A DNA stretch of 64,000 bases from an uncultured Dokdonia sp. (GCF_947492535.1 NZ_CANLNH010000001.1:372001-436000), one strand, 5' to 3'. Shown: positions 29,196 to 37,220, numbered from the stretch's first letter. Translations and numbers: made by a program. The notes: generated by a model not told the origin, from the sequence alone.

Positions 29196-31384
29196 TATTT
29201 TCCTAGTTCTAATTGATTTTTTACGAGATGATAATAATCTCCCTTTTTTTCTATTAGAGATTCATGGTTCCCAATTTCTGTGATATGACCTTTGTCTAAA
29301 ACAATAATTTGATCTGCTCTTTTTACAGTGCTTAATCTGTGTGCTACGATGAGTACTGTTCTGTCTTTAAAAAATGCTTCAAGGTTAGTGATGATCACTT
29401 TTTCATTATTTGCATCAAGGGCACTTGTTGCTTCATCAAAGAAAATAAATTCAGGGTCCTTATATACAGCTCTAGCAATAAGTAATCGTTGTTTTTGTCC
29501 AGTGCTTATTCCTACACCCTCATTTCCTATTTTGGTATTATAGGATAGCGGTAAATTTTCTATAAAATCTCTTATGTTAGCAACCTCAACAGCTTTAAAG
29601 AGTTTGTCTTTATCTACATGGTCTTCTCCTACAGCAATATTGTTTGCAATAGTATCATTAAATATATAGCCTTCTTGCATCACAACGCCACAGCGACTTC
29701 TCCATGTACCAGGAGGTATGTTTTTTAGGTCAACATTACCCGTTTTTACGACGCCTTCTTGTTGCTCATAAAATTTAAGTAGTAGCTTAATTAGGGTTGT
29801 TTTTCCACTACCACTTGTACCTACAATTGCAGTTACTTTTTTTTCTGGAATGTGTATGTTTAAATTCTCCAATACATTATCAGAAGTGCCTATATACCTA
29901 AAAGAGACATCTTTTAAATCAAAATTAGCAGGATAGGTTATTGTATTAACTTGCTCTTTTGTAGTTACATTTTCTTCTTCTTTATTGTGAATTTCTGAGA
30001 GACGATCTAAAGCAATTTTTGCATCTTGAATTTCTCTTACAAATGAGATAAGCTGACTAATGGGAGAATTGAGTTGTCCTACGATATAGGAAATAGCAAG
30101 CATAACTCCAATTGTAATTTCACCATCTATTACTAGTGTAGCTGATAGTACAGTAATTAAAATATTTTTGAGTTCGTTTATAAAACTAGAACCAACACTT
30201 TGATATTGCTCTAGGATTAAGCCTTCTATAGACAGTTTAAATAAACGTGCTTGCATATATTCCCATCCCCAACGTTTTTGCTTTTCAGCATTATGTAATT
30301 TTATTTCTTGCATCCCATTAATGAGCTCAATAACCTTGCTTTGCTCTTGACTTACTTGAGAAAATTGTTTGTAATCTAGATCGGCTCGTTTCTTTAAGAA
30401 TAATGTAATCCATATAAAGTAAAGCACACTCCCGATTAAAAAGACTGTAAATATTTTTAGATTATAGTAGGCAAGTACGATACTAAATACAAAAAGGTTT
30501 AGGAGCGAGAATAATACGTTTAACGATGAGGTAGTAAGAATCCGTTCTATACGACTATGATCACTAATACGTTGTAAAATATCTCCAGTCATCCGTACAT
30601 CAAAAAAGGCAATAGGGAGGTTCATTAACTTGATGAAAAAATCCGATATTAATGAAATGTTTATTCGTGTGCTTAGATGTAATAATATCCAGCTTCGTAC
30701 GATTTCAATAGCAGTTCTACCTAAGAAAAGTGCTAATTGTGCAAAAAGGATTAAATAGATAAAGTGGATGTCTAAGTTTTTGATCCCTATATCAACAATA
30801 CTTTGTGTAAGAAAAGGAAAAATAAACTGTAATGTACTAGCTCCGATTAACCCTAGGATAAGTTGCCAAATAAAAGACTTATAACGTACTAAGTATCTTG
30901 AAAGGAATGAGATTCCTATTTTGTTTTGTTGTTCTTCATATTCATTTTCATGAAGTCTAGGTGTAAATTCTATAAGTAAAGCAATTCCTTCTTCTGCATC
31001 TTCAGACACATTAGGTCCTAGCCAAGATTTCATAAAATCTTGTTTGTTATATTTTAATAAACCGTGTGCAGGGTCGGATATATAAAATGTATTCTTTTTG
31101 ATTTTGTATAATACCACATAGTGATTTTTATTCCAGTGAAGGATACAAGGTAGCGGAGCATCCCTTAGATCTTCTAGCGTTATTTGTACACCAAGCGTTC
31201 TGAACCCTATACTCTCAGCTGCCTCACTCATTCCTATTAAATGACTGCCAGCTCTGGTAGTTTCACTAAGCGTTCTTAATTTTTGGATAGGAATTACCTT
31301 ATCATAGTATTTTGCTATGATTTTTAAACAGGTAGGACCACAATCCTTAAAATCTGCTTGTTTATAAAATGGAAATTGCTTCAC
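29195..31384 (-). CDS. Peptidase-containing ABC exporter (C39 peptidase-TMD-NBD, PCAT)
   Basis: 729 residues. The N-terminal C39 peptidase has Cys15 (KDCGPTCL), His88 (NHYVVLY) and Asp104 (SDPA), which removes leader peptides at Gly-Gly-type sites. An ABC transmembrane domain (about 165-450) follows, then a nucleotide-binding domain with Walker A GTSGSGKTT, signature-region STGQKQR, Walker B FIFFDEATSALD and H-loop VAHRLST. It cleaves and exports the peptide modified by the neighbouring enzymes. Lies 5 bp after the SPASM gene in the same transcript. Confidence 0.93.
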   Translation of the reverse strand: MKQFPFYKQADFKDCGPTCLKIIAKYYDKVIPIQKLRTLSETTRAGSHLIGMSEAAESIGFRTLGVQITLEDLRDAPLPCILHWNKNHYVVLYKIKKNTFYISDPAHGLLKYNKQDFMKSWLGPNVSEDAEEGIALLIEFTPRLHENEYEEQQNKIGISFLSRYLVRYKSFIWQLILGLIGASTLQFIFPFLTQSIVDIGIKNLDIHFIYLILFAQLALFLGRTAIEIVRSWILLHLSTRINISLISDFFIKLMNLPIAFFDVRMTGDILQRISDHSRIERILTTSSLNVLFSLLNLFVFSIVLAYYNLKIFTVFLIGSVLYFIWITLFLKKRADLDYKQFSQVSQEQSKVIELINGMQEIKLHNAEKQKRWGWEYMQARLFKLSIEGLILEQYQSVGSSFINELKNILITVLSATLVIDGEITIGVMLAISYIVGQLNSPISQLISFVREIQDAKIALDRLSEIHNKEEENVTTKEQVNTITYPANFDLKDVSFRYIGTSDNVLENLNIHIPEKKVTAIVGTSGSGKTTLIKLLLKFYEQQEGVVKTGNVDLKNIPPGTWRSRCGVVMQEGYIFNDTIANNIAVGEDHVDKDKLFKAVEVANIRDFIENLPLSYNTKIGNEGVGISTGQKQRLLIARAVYKDPEFIFFDEATSALDANNEKVIITNLEAFFKDRTVLIVAHRLSTVKRADQIIVLDKGHITEIGNHESLIEKKGDYYHLVKNQLELGK

Positions 31385-31389
31385 GTATG

Positions 31390-32502
31390 TTATGCTTTTA
31401 TGAGTTGGTTTAAATCATAATGCGCGATTGCTTTTTGTTTAAGTGGGTTTTCACTCCATTCTTCCCAGGTATTTGTTGCGGGGTTGTATCCACACTTTAA
31501 AGGCTTTGAATAGATGTCTGAAGGGTCTTCTACATACGCTCTACAATCTGTACATACATGCCTAAATTCACACGTATTACAAACACTTATCTGGTCTTTT
31601 GTGATATTTCCTAATACTTTAAATTTTTCTTGTTGTACGACTTCTTCTAGTGTGTGTTTAGAACAATGACCGTAATGATTTCTCATGGAAGGGCAATTTT
31701 TAATAAACCCATTTTTATCTACAGCTATTTTGCGATTTAAGCAAGTATTGTGAAATTGAGATTCCATAAAAACATCTTTGTTTGGATTGAAATATTTTTT
31801 GGAAATAATACCGCAGCATTGCTCACTTGCAAGTGTCTCTTCAGTATAATGTATGGTAGATAATCCTTTCACAACTTCTAGGTCATTTGTCTGAGGAGCG
31901 CCATGAAGAATGACTGTTGCCACTTTTGTATGCTCATACAATAAAGTGTTTAGTATCTGAGGAGTCAAATGCTCAGAATAACTCGTATATAATTCTATAG
32001 ATTCAATACAAGTGTTGGTAATAGTGCTAACAAGATGTGTTATTTCATCTATAGTAAGTACGGTATATGATCTGATTTGAAGTGCTTGGCAACGTAATGT
32101 GTCTAATTGTCTAATGACATCACTATAGTAGTTTGAGGTTTCATGATAGCTTGCAATATCAATAATCGCATTAGAAATAATATGTGGTGATTTCCATTGC
32201 TTTTTTAAAGGAGGAAATTGCTCTTTAGTTACTTCATCAGTTAAAAAAATATATTCGTCTCGTAATAAGAAGTCTAAATATGACTCAAGTATTTCTTTAT
32301 TAGATGCTCCATACATTGTGAAAATACTTCCTAAAGGGAGATGTTTTGTATTTTCAAGAAATGTAACCATATCATTAGGAATGAGCTCAAATGTGCCTCT
32401 TTGCGTATCAGATAGTAATGCCCTATTTTTTCCTTTTGTAATTAAGCAGGAAGCAAAAAGACATACATATTTTGAATTGTTATTTTCGTTTATTTGAAAC
32501 AT
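31390..32502 (-). CDS. gwsS: Grasp-with-spasm system SPASM-domain maturase
   Basis: 370 residues. The C-terminal SPASM-type cysteine cluster is clear (CLNRKIAVDKNGFIKNCPSM, GHCSK, CNTCEFRHVCTDC, KCGYNP) and ends TWEEW, as in proteins paired with an ATP-grasp maturase in Bacteroidetes RiPP loci. No CxxxCxxC radical-SAM cluster motif is visible in the N-terminal half, so radical chemistry is not supported. It may instead be a partner or recognition protein. It overlaps the small upstream gene by 13 bp. Confidence 0.8.
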   Translation of the reverse strand: MFQINENNNSKYVCLFASCLITKGKNRALLSDTQRGTFELIPNDMVTFLENTKHLPLGSIFTMYGASNKEILESYLDFLLRDEYIFLTDEVTKEQFPPLKKQWKSPHIISNAIIDIASYHETSNYYSDVIRQLDTLRCQALQIRSYTVLTIDEITHLVSTITNTCIESIELYTSYSEHLTPQILNTLLYEHTKVATVILHGAPQTNDLEVVKGLSTIHYTEETLASEQCCGIISKKYFNPNKDVFMESQFHNTCLNRKIAVDKNGFIKNCPSMRNHYGHCSKHTLEEVVQQEKFKVLGNITKDQISVCNTCEFRHVCTDCRAYVEDPSDIYSKPLKCGYNPATNTWEEWSENPLKQKAIAHYDLNQLIKA

Positions 32503-32705
32503 CTCGAAATTGATTTTGAATATTTAGAATCTACAGGGAAGCTTTCAGTATCATATTTTTTTAATGGGATCATTTTTAGGTGCCCCATTTCTTCTAATAG
32601 CGCCTTTTTAACACTAAATTCTGACAAGAAGAATATGGCTTCAAAAAGCCCTGGTTGTTCTTTCATTTTTGTTTTAAACGTATCTATAATTTCTTCTTCT
32701 TCCAT
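32490..32705 (-). CDS. Small acidic-N-terminus protein in the RiPP operon
   Basis: 71 residues (MEEEEIIDTFKTKMKEQPGL...), no signal peptide, no recognisable family. It begins 2 bp after the ATP-grasp gene and overlaps the SPASM gene, so it is tightly embedded in the operon, which supports it as real. It could be a chaperone or leader-binding helper, but that is only inference from position. Confidence 0.55.
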   Translation of the reverse strand: MEEEEIIDTFKTKMKEQPGLFEAIFFLSEFSVKKALLEEMGHLKMIPLKKYDTESFPVDSKYSKSISRCFK

Positions 32706-32707
32706 GG

Positions 32708-33661
32708 TTATAAATGTTTTGCTATTTCAAGGTCTAAATAATAATTACAAGGAACAGAGACCATATCATACTGGCCTATAGGATTAATTTCTAAGAAAAT
32801 ATATTCCCCTTCTTCAGAATATATAAGATCGAGGGATGCACTTTTTAATGTGTATTCTGCTAAGAGTTTTCTTAATTTATTTTCAATCTTCATAGGAAGA
32901 TGATAAGGGACTACACGATTAGGCTTTTTAAAGTTATAATTCCTAAAATCTACTTTTGTTTGATCGTCACTTTGGGAAAAAATAGCCATAGAATAAAATC
33001 TATCTATTAGGAAGAAAGTACGTATTTCAAATTGCTTTTTAATGAGTTTTTGAAAAACGCTGATATGAAATTTTTCAGGCAATTGTTCAATATTTTTGGG
33101 TGTGACTAGTTTTGTAGTAACATCAACAAAGCATTCCCCTTTTATATTCGGATCAATATTATTTACAGCTTTAGTGATCACATCTCCATGCGTCTCTATA
33201 AAGTTAGAAACAGCTTCTCTAGTATTTGTGACCAGTGTTTCAGGAACAGTAATATCTAATGCCCTGCAACTCTTAAGTACTTTTGTCTTATTGATATTTG
33301 AAGAATTTAGAAATGTGTTTAATGCATTTGGTGCTAATTGACTTTCTATAAGTTCTACAATATCTTTTTCTGCTTCCTTCGTAAAATATTTAAGATACCG
33401 ATGTAACCACTGTTGTTTTACATTCCCTAAACTTCCTCGTTGTGTAGAAGCCCATGAGCCACGTCTATACCAGTATGTCTTTATGTCTTTTGTATTAAAT
33501 GAAATAGCGTCTGCCGTTATAGAAATAGCATCCCCATCGGTAGTAATATTATTTATGGGCGTTGTATCATTAATACGTACGTATGGTTTTTCTAAATGAA
33601 GTAACCATTTTATAACTTGTGTAGTAGAGTAGTCTTGTGCGGTTGATTTAATTAAGATCAT
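32708..33661 (-). CDS. gwsG: Grasp-with-spasm system ATP-grasp peptide maturase
   Basis: 317 residues. The N-terminal pre-grasp domain (ILIKSTAQDYSTTQVIKWL) is followed by an ATP-grasp fold ending in the metal-binding LEINPIGQYDMVS, then PCNYYLDLEIAKHL. This is the pattern of the RiPP ATP-grasp ligases related to microviridin/graspetide enzymes, which form ester or amide cross-links between side chains of Ser, Thr or Lys and Asp or Glu. The likely substrate is the 78-residue peptide encoded 58 bp upstream. Confidence 0.85.
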   Translation of the reverse strand: MILIKSTAQDYSTTQVIKWLLHLEKPYVRINDTTPINNITTDGDAISITADAISFNTKDIKTYWYRRGSWASTQRGSLGNVKQQWLHRYLKYFTKEAEKDIVELIESQLAPNALNTFLNSSNINKTKVLKSCRALDITVPETLVTNTREAVSNFIETHGDVITKAVNNIDPNIKGECFVDVTTKLVTPKNIEQLPEKFHISVFQKLIKKQFEIRTFFLIDRFYSMAIFSQSDDQTKVDFRNYNFKKPNRVVPYHLPMKIENKLRKLLAEYTLKSASLDLIYSEEGEYIFLEINPIGQYDMVSVPCNYYLDLEIAKHL

Positions 33662-33718
33662 AGTTAACTGTTTTAAAAAGAAGGAGTAATATCATATTAC
33701 TCCTTCCAGAAATGTGTA

Positions 33719-33955
33719 TTACATTCCTACTTCTTCATATCTCTCCTCATGAGGTAGTTGATCGTAATCATACCTTGTATCCGTCCATGAATCTGTCATA
33801 GGTGGATGAGGAGGACAGTTAGTTTGAGCAGATCTATACGTCGTAAATGACGATGTAGCCCCATCTGCTTGACTAGTAGCCCCTACAAAATGTCCAGGAT
33901 TTTTAAGCTCCTTAGACTTGAATTTGCTGTTTTCTAAACTTTCAAGTTTTTTCAT
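33719..33955 (-). CDS. Grasp-with-spasm RiPP precursor peptide
   Basis: 78 residues, first gene of the minus-strand island. The leader MKKLESLENSKFKSKELKN resembles Bacteroidetes double-glycine-type RiPP leaders. A likely C39 cleavage site is VGA (residues 24-26). The core has the residues an ATP-grasp ligase needs: a Thr/Ser-rich part (GATSSFTTYRSAQT) and an acidic part (TDSWTDTRYDYDQLPHEERY, ending EEVGM), around a NCPPHPP turn with the only Cys (47). Cross-link positions cannot be read from sequence. Confidence 0.8.
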   Translation of the reverse strand: MKKLESLENSKFKSKELKNPGHFVGATSQADGATSSFTTYRSAQTNCPPHPPMTDSWTDTRYDYDQLPHEERYEEVGM

Positions 33956-34130
33956 AATTCTTGATTTTTAAAGTGATTGCATACTCTCTTAAAGGCTTTT
34001 CTGCATACGCCTATCTGAAATTTATATGCTAGTATGACGTCTAGTACCAACATATCGGTTTGATGCATCTAACCAACCTATAGTATCTATTTTAAAATTT
34101 CATTACCCACATTATTGTGTATTATATAAT

Positions 34131-34150
34131 TACGCTTTCGCGAAAGCGTA
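34131..34150. repeat. TTTCGCGAAA palindrome
   Basis: TACGCTTTCGCGAAAGCGTA, a perfect 20-bp palindrome near the right edge of the RiPP island. Confidence 0.8.
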
Positions 34151-34184
34151 TACGGTCGTGATATAAATGATATAATTTAATAGT

Positions 34185-34226
34185 TGAAAACATAGAGTTA
34201 TGTGCCTGTTTTCAGGTTTCTTTTTT
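34185..34226 (+). terminator. Hairpin plus T-tract, possible displaced dcw terminator
   Basis: TGAAAACA (34185-34192) pairs with TGTTTTCA (34207-34214), and TTTCAGGTTTCTTTTTT follows. Fifteen bases, TTTCAGGTTTCTTTT, match the right arm of the ftsZ terminator at 27857. No plus-strand gene lies just upstream, so it may be a remnant of an interrupted terminator. Confidence 0.5.
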
Positions 34227-34262
34227 ATCTTCGCCTCCTAATGAGATCATAAAAGATTAACT

Positions 34263-34296
34263 GCTTTCCTGCCTACCGGCAGGCAGGCGTGAAAGC
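34263..34296. repeat. Nested palindrome: 20-bp element inside GCTTTC/GAAAGC
   Basis: The inner CCTGCCTACCGGCAGGCAGG (34268-34287) is bounded by GCTTTC (34263-34268) and GAAAGC (34291-34296), the arms of the other palindrome family. It lies 8 bp before the yqeY start. Confidence 0.75.
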
Positions 34297-34304
34297 AAAA
34301 AAAG

Positions 34305-34754
34305 ATGAGTTTACAAACAGCTATAATGACAGCAATGAAAGAAGCAATGAAAGCAAAAGATCAAAATGCTTTAACCTCTTTGCGTGCTGTAAAATCTGCT
34401 ATACTATTGGCACAAACAGAAAGTGGAGCTAAGGAAGAATTAACAGAAGAGCAAGAACTTAAATTATTACAGAAACTTGTAAAACAACGTAAAGACAGCG
34501 CAAAAATATTTGCAGAACAAGGGCGTAATGATTTGGCAGAGCCAGAATTAGCACAAGCAGCAGTGATCGCAAAGTTTTTACCAGAGCAAATGAGTGAAGA
34601 TGCTATAGCTGCTATTGTAGATGATGTCATTACTGCAACAGGCGCTTCCAGTATGAAAGATATGGGTAAAGTGATGGGGCAAGTAAATGCAAAAGTAGCT
34701 GGAAAAGCAGATGGTAGTACAGTTGCAAAAATTGTAAAAAATAAACTTACCTAG
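34305..34754 (+). CDS. GatB/YqeY domain-containing protein
   Basis: 149 residues, all-helical: SLQTAIMTAMKEAMKAKD, TEEQELKLLQKLVKQRKDSA, then a C-terminal MKDMGKVMGQVNAKVAGKADG motif shared with the tail domain of GatB. YqeY proteins are widespread, and their role is thought to involve tRNA-dependent amidation or RNA binding. In related flavobacteria I would expect this gene directly after ftsZ; here the RiPP island separates them. Confidence 0.9.
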   Translation: MSLQTAIMTAMKEAMKAKDQNALTSLRAVKSAILLAQTESGAKEELTEEQELKLLQKLVKQRKDSAKIFAEQGRNDLAEPELAQAAVIAKFLPEQMSEDAIAAIVDDVITATGASSMKDMGKVMGQVNAKVAGKADGSTVAKIVKNKLT

Positions 34755-34849
34755 TAGTAAAGAATATCCTCAACTAATTTTTTATCTTTACACTGTAAAT
34801 AATACACCATTCCCCCGTCTTTATTGTTATAAATTATTAATCATTACCA

Positions 34850-36814
34850 ATGAGTAAGAGAATGTGTTTACATCTAACATTACTATTGATGTTAGTTTGT
34901 ATAGGATCAAGTTTTGGACAACAATCAAAACTTGCTCGGGCAGACAAGAAATTTGCGCAATATGCTTATATAGATGCTATAGAAATTTACAAAGACTTAG
35001 CAGCAGAAGGGTATGAGTCGTTTAAGATGTATACCCGTATTGCAGATGCATATTACTACAATGCTAGATATACAGAAGCTCAAGAGTGGTACACAAAAAT
35101 ATCTCAAAAGTATAAAGATTCAGTATCTAAAGAATTCTACTTTAGATACTCTCAATCTTTGAGAGCTGTAAAGGAATATGCAAAAGCAGATGAGGCTATG
35201 CATTTATTTGCATCTTTAGGTGGTGAAGACTATAGAGCTAAGCTATTCATAGAACAACCTGATTATGTTTCTGTAAGTGGGTATAAGAAGAGTGATTATA
35301 AAGTGGATATGATACGAGAGATTAATTCTCGATATTCTGATTTTGGACCCTCTTATTATAAAAACCAGTTAGTTTTTGCTTCTGCTAGAGATACAGGTGT
35401 TTTTTCAAGAAGAATTCATAAATGGAATAATCAGCCGTTTTTAGATTTATATTGGTCTACGATTAAAAAAGATGGAAGTTTAACGCCACCTACGGTATTT
35501 GTAAAAAAGCTAAACACAAAATTTCACGAAAGTACAAGTTGTTTTTCTGAAGATGGAAATACCATGTACTTCACTAGAAATAACTATACAGAAAATAAAT
35601 ACGGTAAATCAACAGCGGGCGTTAATAAGCTTAAGATCTATATAACAACAAAAACGGATAAAGGATGGAGTAGAGCAGAAGAGCTACCCTTTAATAATAA
35701 AGAATATTCCTGTGCACATCCTGCGTTAAGTAAAGATGGAAAGTTCTTATACTTTGCATCCGATATGCCAGGGACTATTGGTAATTCAGATATTTGGAGA
35801 GTAGCACTTATTGATGATGAGGATTCGGGAGAAAAAACATATGGAACACCTGAAAATATAGGGAGGCCAGTTAATACAGAAGGAAGGGAATCTTTTCCGT
35901 ATATAAGTGATTCAGGGCACCTTTATTTTGCTTCAGATGGGCATCCAGGCTTAGGAGGATTAGATATTTATGTGACACATCCAAACGAAGAAGAAATGGT
36001 TATACTAAGTCTCGGTAATCCTATAAATAGTTCTAATGATGATTTTGCTTTTATTGTGAATGATAGTACAAAAACAGGCTTTTTCTCATCTAGCAGGAAG
36101 AGTGGTATGGGGAGTGATGATATCTATAAGTTTGTACAAAAAGAATTGCCAGATCCTACTTGTGATATCACGATAACTGGAGTTATTACAGATCAAAAAA
36201 CAAAAGAGATTATACCAGATGCAAAAGTCCAACTATTGAATCAAGATAATGAGTTGGTAGAAGAAGTATCGGTCAATAAAGAAGGGCGATATTCTTTTAT
36301 GACTGATTGTAATGAACGTTATATAGTAAGAGCTAGCGCCGACCTCTATTATTCTAAAGAGGTATTGGTTACAAATCCTTCTGCAACAGAAACGCTTACT
36401 AGAAATATTGAATTAGAAAATAGAGTTACAGAAGTAAATTTAGGAGATGACTTAGCAAAACTCCTGGATCTTAAACCTATTTATTTTGATTTTAATAAGT
36501 CAGATATTCGTCCTGATGCAGCTATTGAACTTTTAAAAATAGTTTCAGCAATGCGTCAAATACCTACAATGAAAATTAGTGCAAGATCGCATACTGATAG
36601 TAGAGGGCGTGATGCTTATAATTTAGTATTATCAGATAGAAGAGCGAAATCAACAGTAGCATATATCATTAGTAAAGGCATAGATGCCGATAGAATTACG
36701 GGGAAAGGCTATGGAGAAAAAGAACTGGTAAATGAATGTTCTAACGGAGTAGAATGTTCAGAAGAAGAACATCAATTAAATCGTAGGTCAGAATTTATTG
36801 TGGTTAGCCAATAA
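34850..36814 (+). CDS. OmpA-family protein with TPR-like, PD40 and carboxypeptidase-regulatory-like domains
   Basis: 654 residues, signal peptide cleaved near residue 23 (SSFGQQ). TPR-like helices are at about 25-130. WD40-like/PD40 beta-propeller blades follow (FGPSYYKNQLVFASARDTG, SEDGNTMYFTRNN, SKDGKFLYFASDMPG, DSGHLYFASDGHPGLGGLDI). A carboxypeptidase-regulatory-like Ig fold (about 445-520) precedes a C-terminal OmpA peptidoglycan-binding domain (YFDFNKSDIRPDAAIEL, SHTDSRGRDAYNL, SDRRAKS). Predicted outer-membrane or periplasmic anchor to peptidoglycan. This architecture is common in Bacteroidetes, including type IX secretion-associated PorE-like proteins, but I cannot assign that role here. 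Confidence 0.88.
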   Translation: MSKRMCLHLTLLLMLVCIGSSFGQQSKLARADKKFAQYAYIDAIEIYKDLAAEGYESFKMYTRIADAYYYNARYTEAQEWYTKISQKYKDSVSKEFYFRYSQSLRAVKEYAKADEAMHLFASLGGEDYRAKLFIEQPDYVSVSGYKKSDYKVDMIREINSRYSDFGPSYYKNQLVFASARDTGVFSRRIHKWNNQPFLDLYWSTIKKDGSLTPPTVFVKKLNTKFHESTSCFSEDGNTMYFTRNNYTENKYGKSTAGVNKLKIYITTKTDKGWSRAEELPFNNKEYSCAHPALSKDGKFLYFASDMPGTIGNSDIWRVALIDDEDSGEKTYGTPENIGRPVNTEGRESFPYISDSGHLYFASDGHPGLGGLDIYVTHPNEEEMVILSLGNPINSSNDDFAFIVNDSTKTGFFSSSRKSGMGSDDIYKFVQKELPDPTCDITITGVITDQKTKEIIPDAKVQLLNQDNELVEEVSVNKEGRYSFMTDCNERYIVRASADLYYSKEVLVTNPSATETLTRNIELENRVTEVNLGDDLAKLLDLKPIYFDFNKSDIRPDAAIELLKIVSAMRQIPTMKISARSHTDSRGRDAYNLVLSDRRAKSTVAYIISKGIDADRITGKGYGEKELVNECSNGVECSEEEHQLNRRSEFIVVSQ

Positions 36815-36842
36815 ACGATACATTTGCACAAGAATTTAAAAT

Positions 36843-36894
36843 GGCCTCGTAGTTCAACTGGATACCTGCCTGCCGGCAGGCAGGGAATATCAGA
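36843..36894 (+). pseudogene. Truncated tRNA-Arg 5' fragment interrupted by the 20-bp palindrome
   Basis: Bases 36843-36864 are identical to the first 22 nt of the intact tRNA-Arg at 37147. They are followed by the 20-bp palindrome (36865-36884), then by the next 10 tRNA bases GAATATCAGA (36885-36894). Identity then stops exactly at the 3' edge of the 5' anticodon stem strand. It cannot form a tRNA. Confidence 0.85.
36865..36884. repeat. 20-bp palindrome inserted in the tRNA fragment
   Basis: CCTGCCTGCCGGCAGGCAGG, perfect palindrome. Comparison with the intact tRNA (GGATA|GAATA) shows exactly 20 bp gained, with no target duplication. Confidence 0.9.
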
Positions 36895-36902
36895 AATAAT
36901 AT

Positions 36903-37145
36903 ATGTATTTTGTTTATGTCTTAAGAAGTGAAGTTGATGGTAGGTTGTATAAAGGACTAACACAAGATATAGAGAATAGACTTAGAGAACATAATAGTGG
37001 TAAGATGAAATCAACGAAAGGATATATTCCTTGGGTTTTGGTGTATCAAGAAAAAATAGAAACAAGGGTAGAAGCCAGAAAAAGAGAGAAATATTTAAAA
37101 AGCGGAGTAGGAAGAGAGTTTCTCAAGAAATACTTAAATACATAA
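36903..37145 (+). CDS. GIY-YIG nuclease domain protein
   Basis: 80 residues, the minimal UvrC/Slx1-like GIY-YIG fold: MYFVYVLRS (GIY strand), RLYKGLTQDI (YIG strand), NRLREHNSGK with the catalytic Arg, and the metal-binding Glu in ETRVEARKREKYLKSG. Stand-alone proteins of this size are common in Bacteroidetes and often adjoin RNA genes (general recollection). Its stop is 1 bp before the intact tRNA-Arg, and its start is 8 bp after the broken tRNA copy, so it sits wholly between the two copies. Confidence 0.88.
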   Translation: MYFVYVLRSEVDGRLYKGLTQDIENRLREHNSGKMKSTKGYIPWVLVYQEKIETRVEARKREKYLKSGVGREFLKKYLNT

Positions 37146-37146
37146 T

Positions 37147-37220
37147 GGCCTCGTAGTTCAACTGGATAGAATATCAGATTTCGGCTCTGACGGTTGGGGG
37201 TTCGAATCCCTTCGAGGTCA
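37147..37220 (+). tRNA. tRNA-Arg (anticodon UCG)
   Basis: 74 nt, full cloverleaf: acceptor GGCCTCG/CGAGGTC with one G-T pair, D arm GTTC...GAAT, anticodon stem TCAGA/TCTGA with loop TTTCGGC (anticodon TCG at 37181-37183). The T arm is GGGGG-TTCGAAT-CCCTT and the discriminator is A. The 3' CCA is not encoded. It reads CGA/CGN Arg codons. Immediately followed by a hairpin terminator. Confidence 0.95.

Larger units (their letters stand above)
33956..34304. other. Gap between RiPP precursor and yqeY-like gene
   Basis: 349 bp without a gene. It should hold the leftward promoter of the RiPP operon and the rightward start of yqeY. Visible are a 20-bp palindrome (34131-34150), a hairpin TGAAAACA/TGTTTTCA (34185-34214) running into TTTCAGGTTTCTTTTTT, and a 20-bp GC-rich palindrome (34268-34287). 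TATCTTCG (34225-34232) is a weak -7-like site. Confidence 0.6.

Noticed and set aside
36772-36963. Minus-strand 63-codon frame across the broken tRNA
   Set aside because: Its translation (PCLPAGRYPVELRGH) comes from the palindrome and tRNA fragment, a frequent annotation artefact in Bacteroidetes.
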